Positions 55,900 through 64,000 of a stretch of 64,000 bases of DNA are shown piece after piece (the stretch's first letter is position 1; each line of letters begins with the position of its first letter). The stretch spans positions 26,660,001 through 26,724,000 of the forward strand of contig OZ316892.1 in assembly GCA_973895155.1 (NCBI GenBank), read 5' to 3'. Made by a program: the position numbers and the translations under genes. The stretch is from Marsupella aquatica (Eukaryota; Marchantiophyta). The notes beneath the pieces are model-generated. The model saw only the letters and a list, made by a program, of their open reading frames with translations, did no database searches and was not told where the DNA came from.

Positions 55900-56625
55900 G
55901 AGCAGCTAGATACCACTAGTTCGAACAGCAGCTACTAGCTCCGTTGAACTGTAGCTCGAGCGTGTCGTATATACCAACGAGCAGCAGGTTCAAGACTAGT
56001 CCCACTTATCCGATCAAAAACATAAATTAACGAATTCCATTTGCTGTTACTGTCTAGAGTGGTTTTGCCGAACCCGTTGGGTTGTGACGGGCCCAAGTTG
56101 AGTATTGTGCCACCGAAACTCTCTAGCGCTCCAAGGGGCTCATATCCTGAAACGACTTTTTCGTCATAGTCAAATGATTTTTACTTCAGGTCGAATGCTC
56201 ATTCAAACCGACCAGCGTCCGCCTCCGGAACGGATCCCGAAACGGAACAAGCCCATAGCGTACCGTTTGACGTCAACGAACATCCAATACCTTCAACGAC
56301 TCAACAGCACTTTTACAAGTAAACGACAAATGGATCAGTTTGGCTCAAATCGAGCTCCACCACTATCATATTGAGCGTGAGGAAATGCACAGTACAGATA
56401 CGTAGATGCAGCCAGCTAATTAGGTCAGTGTCAAAGGAGGATGTTGCGCTGCTAGCCGCAATGTATACGAAATTACTCACGATTCGATTTCAAAGAAGAG
56501 TCTAACTGATTCATTTCACGCAAATCGAGCTTGCATATCGTATCCATATTGAGGAATGCACCGTGTAGCAGAAGGACGTACCAGCTATGTCATTAGGTCG
56601 CCAAAGGAGGTTGTTGTGCTGCTGC
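55900..56625 (+). repeat. Variant upstream module of B-type copy 3
   Basis: Matches 23040-23665 and 50380-50987 (tgggttgtgacgggcccaag, ctctagcgctcc, gtgaggaaatgcac, gcttgcatatcgtatccata) at lower identity. Confidence 0.7.
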
Positions 56626-57130
56626 AATGTATAGAAAAGTTGCAGATAAAGAAAACGTGACACCAGAATTGAAAGCACTAGCTAGTGCAGCTGATCACGG
56701 ATCAAGTACTCTTCGATATCTCGTTTCCACCGGTAGTCCTGCTGTTGATGCAGCTAGCAGGACTACCGCTGAAAAAGAGACATCGAGGAGCGTTTGATCC
56801 GTGGTCACCACACTCAACAGCTCAGTCGCTGTCCGATTCAATGGAGTTCCCTGAAGGCGCAACGTATGATGTCAATCAAGAATTTGCAGCTCACCAAAGG
56901 TTGTTCCAGGATCCATCTGGAACCAAATCGAGCTCAAATCCGGGGAAAGTCACTCATCCAAGCAGAAGATGAGTTACTTAGGTTTGAACAGTTCACCGAG
57001 AGTCCTAGACATCAGGCGATTAGCTAAACGAGACTTATAGCAAGATTCTTGGGAGGCCAGCCAAGTGCACGGTGAACGGGCTGGAGCAAGGTTGAGTATA
57101 ATTATGTAATACCAAGTACGTTAGTCAGTG
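56626..57130 (+). pseudogene. B-type family gene, copy 3 (least damaged B copy)
   Basis: Starts MYRKVADKEN and passes the position where the other B copies stop, reaching an AEKETSRSV stop in this frame. A +1 frame (56685-56972) reads LPLKKRHRGAFDPWSPHS, then MEFPEGATYDVNQEFAAHQ, a single SSNPGK repeat start, and ends. One frameshift separates the halves. The repeat domain is reduced to a few residues. The tail (gatgagttact, ggcgattagctaaacgagac) is short. Confidence 0.65.
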
Positions 57131-60100
57131 GGAATCCATGGAGTTTCGATGAACACCTAAGGTGCTGGCTAGCAAAAGCGGCATTGAGGTCACGGTGGAG
57201 ACTACTAACAGGACAGTCCCATATTCATTCAATAATGTGAATATCCTGAGATCAAGTTGGTACAAATTTTATTAGTGCACGTGAGTCATCATGATAGTCT
57301 GTTTGCATTATCATACACTAGCTCCACAAAAACTGTTCAAATGAGAAAAGATGTCTACAGTAGGTAAAAATATATATGTCGAGCTGAATAAAAAAATCTA
57401 GATGAGAAAAGGCTATAATTGAAAGAGAGCAAATGAATTTAGATATGGAAATATATTACTTAAGAAAAGAAAAGATGTAAAAATGAGAAAAAAAAATATC
57501 ATGATAAGATAAACATGTCAATGTGAGATAGATATAAAAATGAGATGTGAAAATGTGAAAACAAAAATAGTTTCTGTATTTTATTTACATTCAATAGTTG
57601 TACAATATTTCCAAAGTTTTTTTAATAAATTTAAATGTTCGATGCAAATTCAACAGTCTCCCACCACTAATGGATATATGTTCATATTGCTCAGGTGTTT
57701 GTGCACCAGTTGTGCAGTTGGTAAACTGTTTGATGAGGATGATGAATTGTGAGCTAAGTTGGTAAATTGTTAAATGCTGTCACGGCTGAATAGTTGCTAG
57801 GCCTAGACCATACACTGTTTTATAGCATACAGGTAACGAGTTTTCATAAATATGCCTGGTCCTTGCTCGGTCTCTTTGAGCTACCTAACTTAGCTTTGAT
57901 ACATGAGTAGGACCTTGGTCATGATTTGGGAGAGGATATGTTGCCCCCAATGCTGCATTCCTTTCCAGTGTATTATCAGATTCGGTGAACCTTCAACCAT
58001 TGGAGGGCATCAAGATCATTCGTTCAAACGTTAATTGCTGAAAAAATGGCCTCATAGCTTCAATCTGTCAATTTATTGTACAAAGAACCATTGGTCACCC
58101 ATGAATCCGTTGTGAACCCATTTAATTATTCGGATTCAGTTCCGCTAATGATTTCCTTTAATTAGAGCTATTCTAGCCTTTTAGTCCTCCAGGTCAGGTC
58201 GACTTTGGTAATGAATTTGCTTTGCCCAATCCCTCTCAAGTTAGGCCTATCACAAACTATTGTCTACAACAAATCTACAACAAAAGTACCTCAGGCTATT
58301 ACTTTCCCTTGGGCTTCGTTTGGAACAATGCCCTGGGGGGAGGGCTTTACCATTCACAATTCAAATGGTATTGATAGATATGGACTTCAATATCCTTCAT
58401 GTTTTCACCAGCGAGGCAAGTACCCTACATACATGTACTTGTAGCTCAAGTATTGCTGCACTCGGAATGCGCTAGCTTTGAAAATTTGAAGCTGGTCCGA
58501 TACAGAGTACTCGTCCACTGTTTTCCGAGCTGCTTTCCAAACTAATTGATTGGTCGGATGGTTCTTTCAAATCGATGAAGAACTTAGTTATCAGACAGAT
58601 ATATGTGGTCCTGTGAATCTGCAGCTCAAACTAACCTGAATATATAGAAAATTAACATGGATAATCTATGACAGTGAGAATCCACAACACACTGGATCAT
58701 GAACTTTACAGGAAAAGCAGGCAATATTAATTATAAGTTACCTATGGCGGAGCACATTAGCTCCTGTCTCAGTTTATTCAAGTGCATGCATACTAGGCGG
58801 ACTCTAGATATCGATACGTACAGCTGGGTTGATATGAGGATTTGCTGGCCGCCAGGTGCAAATGAGTCCAAACTGTACAAGGCCAGGATTACGCTGATGA
58901 AGCTCAGAGTCAGAACGTATGTTCCTTCATCTAGTTAGAGCGGAATATATGTTGAGTCTTAGCTCTGGAAAACTCCAGTACATGACATCCAAATAAAAAC
59001 CAATTCAAGAGTTCAAATTGATGACGTACCATTTGTTAATTTTGTTTGAATCAAATAGTAAGTGCGAAATGGTTTATTTAATTTCTCGCTAACGTATGTA
59101 GAATGGTTCTCCAATGACTTCAATATCGTAAGAAAGGACAATTTCGTGGTCAGAAAATTTCCGTGAGAAGTTGAATGGATAAAAGCACAGAGGCTTCAAG
59201 AAATTCTGAACAAAATCTGAGCATTGTAGAATGTCCTAGCCTGAAGAAGCAAGACCACAATGCTCAGGTCGGTTGATTGGGAAGAAGGGATCGATTGAAT
59301 CAAATGGCATAGCTGCCCAAAACAGAGTATTGATCGTGCTGAGAAGGAGAAAATTAAGTGTGACTTCAACAAATAGTTGATCGTCCAATGGAAGAGGTTG
59401 TGTTTTTGGCCAACCAGGAATTCCTGGCTACAAACAATTCAGATCTTGTCCGAAGGACGACCAACGCATGTTTCCAATTAAACAAACTATGATTTTGTTT
59501 AATTCTGACCATCCATGAAAAGTTTCTATGATGAGAATCCAAGAAGTAAATTTGACGTCGCCATTGAGCTGCAGACTTGCTCTGTCATAACCCCCACTTA
59601 ATTCCAACCGTGTCCATCTCTTAAGTAGTTAGCCATACTAGTGAGACATTTAGCCTCTTAACCTCAGTTTTTCGCTGGCTTCCGGAAAGTCCTCATTTTC
59701 TTGTTGTTCATCAGAAATGATAAAATGGCCAAATACATGAAAACTGGGAGTAGGACTAATTTGATATGGAATCAGAATTTTAAACACTGACTAAAGTTTG
59801 GACGTAAAGGTCAGATTCTGTTTAAAGGGGAAAACTTGTAACTATACAAACTTACTCATATGTGTGTCACTCCTTTCTATGAATCTTTATTTAATACTTG
59901 AGAAACCGAAATTGTTTTTCCGTCTCTGTGCAATCCTGCTACCAAGTGTATTAAACATGTACCTCCAAGTGATACTATTCCCAGAGGCATTGGAAACCTG
60001 ACATGGAATCTGCATGTTGGATGCAGCATTCTATGATTCTTTGGTCGAGACGGCCCATTCGACATCATTGATGTCTTGTCTGCAATACGCATAGATTCAG

Positions 60101-60220
60101 TAAAATTCTTGCATGAGTAAACTGAATTCTAACTGTTCAGAATGAGTTATTGTTTCTTTTGCGTTCAGATTCTTCGTGAATGAAATCTTTTAGCTCTGAG
60201 AGTAGCACTTCGATCAGTCC
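57131..60220. other. Unique AT-rich DNA; no gene recognised
   Basis: No family repeats. A strongly purine-rich tract at about 57340-57560 (gagaaaagatg-type). A 65-codon frame without ATG at 58177-58374 (NEFALPNPSQVRPITN, GFVWNNALGGGLY) has protein-like texture but no recognised domain. Other ORFs are short. Confidence 0.4.
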
Positions 60221-60262
60221 ATCATTATATATAGATATATATAGAGAGAGAGTATAGATACA
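60221..60262 (+). repeat. TA/GA-rich microsatellite
   Basis: tatatatagatatatataga followed by gagagagtatagatacatag. Confidence 0.85.
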
Positions 60263-61033
60263 TAGATAGCTATTTTGACAGAAGAACCTTTCACCTTGAT
60301 AGATATCATGCACACTTAATTTTCTTAGAAAGGTTCATGCAAATTATGCACCTAAATCATCTGCGTGCCAGGCCAGCGTGACGAGTGGGTTCGAAAAGCT
60401 GCAGAGCAGTTTTCTTGGACAATGTGTATTCTTCTACAGATCACCAAAAGAGAGTAAGACCCCGCTCCCTACTGTAGTTGATGCGGTTTCAGAACGGGTT
60501 ATTTCATTATTTAAGTAATGCATAAGCTGGCTGGTCGGACCCAGTGTTTCAACTTTATGGGTATCTTGACTGACCTGTCGGCCCGTTAAAGCGTGATGGT
60601 ACCTCCATGTACAGAAAATAAGAAAGTTGCAGCTCAAGTTATAACTCTGTGCCGTTCACTCATGCATGGAACTCATTATACATGCAGTGTCGGAACTATG
60701 CCTTTTCGAGTTTCCACAGACCTCTAATGCATTTCGTGGATTCCCTCATGCAGGATAATGATTTCATGGGACTTTACGCTAGACTACCTTTGCAACTTCA
60801 GTGTGGCTTGGAGTACACATGAATTGGAGCCTTATAAACACATGGCACCAGAGCTTCCAGCTTAGTGCATTCGGCACCGCCTTCGACAGCGCAAACATCC
60901 TGACGAAAGTTAAGGTGTGAAGTCGACTTGCTTTGGAAGATCAAGAGGGCCCACAATGCTAGCACCTGAAGCGCGACTGATGGACACTTTCCTCTGCCAC
61001 AATTATACGAGCTATGGTTAAACGAAAGATCAA

Positions 61034-61528
61034 ATGAAGGTAGTCATACTTCCGGTGTTCACATTCACCATCTCATTAGGATTTTCAAGCTCCATTGATG
61101 GCCTAGCATGTCAGCTGTACAGTATTAATTTGTATTCTCCGCACCCGGGAGGTATGATGAGAACTAAATTATATTCTATTTTCCCCTTCAATTCTATATA
61201 TTTAGAGGATGAAAGGAAAATTGAGACATTAGAGATTTATCATATCTTGAGCGACTTTAAATCGAATGTATAAGAGTTGCCAAAGAAATCTTGGCCAGTG
61301 AGCGAAAGATACAGATGTTGCCTTGGAACAGTGATCGACACTTTAGTCTCATTTAAAAGTTGCGAAATCGAAAGGGTAATGAAGCTGCTTATCGTACTAA
61401 TTCACGCCGAGGTCATTACAGGGCTCCGTTTCATGACATCTGAGGACTGGTGTGAAAAATCACAACAGGATTTAAGGGAATTTAATATGATACTGAAATC
61501 AAATGAACTAAGCGGAGCTAGAAATTAA
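61034..61528 (+). other. Long frame with one stop (165 codons), unrecognised
   Basis: Two segments in the same frame, 61034-61273 (MKVVILPVFTFTISLGF, a possible hydrophobic leader) and 61274-61528 (KKSWPVSERYRCCLG to LSGARN), separated by one TAA at 61271-61273. No domain is recognised. It could be a pseudogene or chance. Confidence 0.25.
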
Positions 61529-64000
61529 ACAAATGACTGCTACTCTGACGCCCTTCTCTCGAGATCCTTTACATGATTGTGACAAAACCGTGAATTACAG
61601 ATCATGCATAAGATTTATCACCAGGACAGGTTCGACATGAATGTCTGTCGCTGTTCATGCCGTTCACTGAGGTGGGATGGGAGAAAGCGACGACCTTCAA
61701 TCTCTGTTGGTTAGACTTCTATTAGGAATCCGCGCGCAGGTGGTCGAAGTGTGGTCTCTGACATAGAAACTTATAGTTTAGAAGAGATTCTTAAAGCGGA
61801 GGGGGTGATGATATTCTCCTGGCAAAGGCTACAAAGTCTCAGAACGGCTCACTTATGAAATCTTAGGCATGATTATAATTTACATTATTACTTCTGTCGA
61901 TGAATGGTAAGTGAATTTGTCAGAAACTTTATAGTGTTCCAGTAAAGAGAGCTCAATCATAGATGGGATCATCGAGCTCCGGAGACATCTCGCAGAAAAA
62001 TTCTAGAGCTCTCACACAAGTGCTTCATTCTTAGCGCCCGGATGCTGGCTATGCATATACCGCAGTAGCTTTTGTAAGCTTGAATCGTGCGACATAAGGG
62101 AATATTTCTTTGACAAGTTGGCTAGAGAATCCTGCTTCTCCAGTGCTGGACTTAAGAGCCCTGCATGCAGTCAAAGTTGGACCACTTTTCTTGGATTAAT
62201 TTCCCACCAGCAGCGAAAGTACTCACTACATCGTCGCTCAGCATTTTTCGAGATCGGGTTGAGCGCTCCAAGTTCACTCATCATTGCCACTCGTGACGCC
62301 TTCCCTGTTATACTTGTAGTTGAAAGCTTAATTTACAGTAGCTGAGAAGCGTTAAAAATGGAGCAGCAGATACAAATATCACAGAAGGTGGTCTGATATA
62401 TTATTCATAAAAGCCAACAATAATTTTACTGTAGATCCCCTATTTTTCTGCATTTTGAAGAGATCATTAGTTAGCTAGGCTCGATTGAAAGCATTTTTCC
62501 AAGCTTGTAGAAGCAATCAGCTTCTCAAACCGTCAACAAACATGCCCCGCTTCAAGGAAGCTTAAACACGTTCCACTTCAACTGCAGAAGCAAACTTGTT
62601 GATCGTGAGAAATGAATGCAGTACCAAGGTCCTATGAAGCAACTGATTCTTCCAGAATCAGCTTACCTAGCACGAAATAGACCGTCCAGGTATGAGTATT
62701 ATCCCGTTGTGCAATGCCACAACCAAAAATGATGACCTTCCCGCTCCCTTAAGGCACGTACAACAGGAAGGACAATTGAATAGCATGATTCCAACTCTTT
62801 GAGTGGCGCGCAGCCACGCATCCAGGCCGCCAAACCAGCAGCAGGGGTTGTACTTCAAAGGCATCACAAGTAGCAGGACTAGGCGTCTCCAGTCCTTGCC
62901 TAGCTTCTCCTACTTCCATTTATGTATAAAATAGCTCCAACTCATTGCGATTCTGGTGTGGAGAAGCGTGAGGATGACAGTCTCCATTTATATACAACGA
63001 CTTTGGCCTTCATCATATCATTGTTCTGTATGGTAACATTTCTAGGCCACAAAGCAGAGGCACGCCTGGACTGCTTCTTTGTTTGTTGGATGTCGTTATC
63101 TCTTCTTGCTGGCGAGAGATGATGTAGATCTGAGTATAAAGCTGATGATTGAAGCTAGCAAGCTCTTCCTGATTGCACTAGCTGAGCAAGCTCTTGCACT
63201 GAAGTAGAACAGTACTTTCCGAATGGGACGTAACTCTCACTCTCCAAATGAGGCAGTCGGTTATTAAAGTTTGAAATACAAGTCAATCTGATGTGGTGCT
63301 TGGGTCTGAACTCATTGCGAAATAGAGCCAGAGGGAGTTTTCAGTGATCGGGATGTGCTTCCCTTCAGCATCAGAAGCAAGCAGTAAGTAAGTAGATTTG
63401 GGTAACTGTGGATGTTTTTGTCTATCAAGGTACAAACATTCAGTCTCACCCGTTTGTATTATAATTCAAGACACCCAGGTAAATTAAGGTAGTAGAACTC
63501 TTCGAATCAGTTGGGTCTTCTCAACTGGTTACCTTGATTTCAAACTCAGTGACCCACCCCTCCACCCAGCCCCAGTCTTCATTCCTTTCTTGATTTAAGT
63601 TCCATGAGAGGGACACATCTCCAGTGTCACTCACCTGCTTGCAAGTACATACATGGATAGAAACCAGTCATCTTGGCTCTTCACAGAGCTGCCAGTATTT
63701 CAGCCTCTCAGCCAGTACCTATCACCCAGAGCAAGAGTTCTTTGATTTCTCCTTTCGATTGACAAGCCACAAGCCAGCCTAGACTATCAATCAGAGCTGG
63801 GGTCTTTGATTAATTTATCCTCCTGGTGAGTGCCCAAAATTTTGGTACCAAAGTATTCAATCTCTTCGCCTTGGTATCGTAATGAATAAAGTCAGCTCCA
63901 GAAAGTAGATTAGGGGCCTTCTTGCCGGTAGGCAGCCAGTTCTTTTGGTGCCCAGATTCCTTCTCCCTATGCTGTCATTTTGTTTTATTGAGAGTTCAGA
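61529..64000. other. Unique DNA to window end; no gene recognised
   Basis: ORFs up to 75 codons (62118-62345) without recognisable domains. No tRNA, rRNA or transposon signature was found by eye. The sequence has no counterpart among the repeats of the rest of the window. Confidence 0.4.

Noticed and set aside
1-64000. CRISPR arrays, LTR retrotransposons, rRNA genes
   Set aside because: No regular short repeats with unique spacers, no LTR pairs with gag-pol protease/integrase motifs, and no rRNA-like sequence were seen. Tandem repeats present are contiguous minisatellites.

Overview
The window looks like repeat-rich nuclear DNA of a land plant. The evidence is an L1-type LINE whose ORF1 has the plant DUF4283-like layout plus a CCHC knuckle, a degenerate CCCTAAA (plant-telomere-type) patch, and the absence of operons, dense coding or bacterial/organelle gene order. 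I cannot name the species. No conventional single-copy host gene is recognisable. Almost everything is mobile elements, segmental duplications, and copies of one unrecognised multicopy gene family.

Layout. 1-3455 is a decayed, 5'-cut LINE. 4316-26140 and 28050-52870 are two copies of one ancestral segment of roughly 14-16 kb, separated by a unique spacer (26140-28050). Copy 1 carries two extras: a 4.3-kb rearranged patch (8640-12950) and a 1.7-kb 5'-truncated retroelement on the minus strand (16297-17965). Copy 2 carries about 1.1 kb of extra flank into which a full-length 9.6-kb LINE (34206-43792) inserted, with a 17-bp target-site duplication. 53918-57130 is a third, more diverged and internally deleted unit. 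57130-64000 is different, mostly unrecognised DNA.

The multicopy family. Each duplicated segment holds, in order: a C-type gene copy whose N-terminal part is inverted (6745-7560, 30346-31140); a small 44-45 codon ORF; a foldback with about 75-nt arms; noncoding repeat DNA; then a dyad of an A-type copy (19662-21700, 46986-49020) and a ruined B-type copy (23666-24060, 50988-51360). A-type copies have open frames of 401 and 545 codons. They encode a basic N-terminal segment that faintly resembles the start of an AP2/ERF domain, followed by tandem repeats of about 69 residues. Changes between paralogues, inspected by eye, are mostly amino-acid-altering, so a selected protein function is not shown. 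A roughly 1.1-kb upstream module recurs before the copies in direct orientation. It is also found inverted at 3905-4318, 10346-10800 and 11098-11505, where two copies contain a long or partly eroded palindrome.

The most distinctive observations are: the tandem duplication with element insertions private to one copy; the foldback of three copies, whose two arms both look derived from one coding segment (an inverted-gene-duplication or small-RNA candidate); the accordion-like expansion of different repeat units in the two A-type genes; and a full-length LINE with 90-bp promoter-like monomers, amber stops and a lost catalytic Asp.
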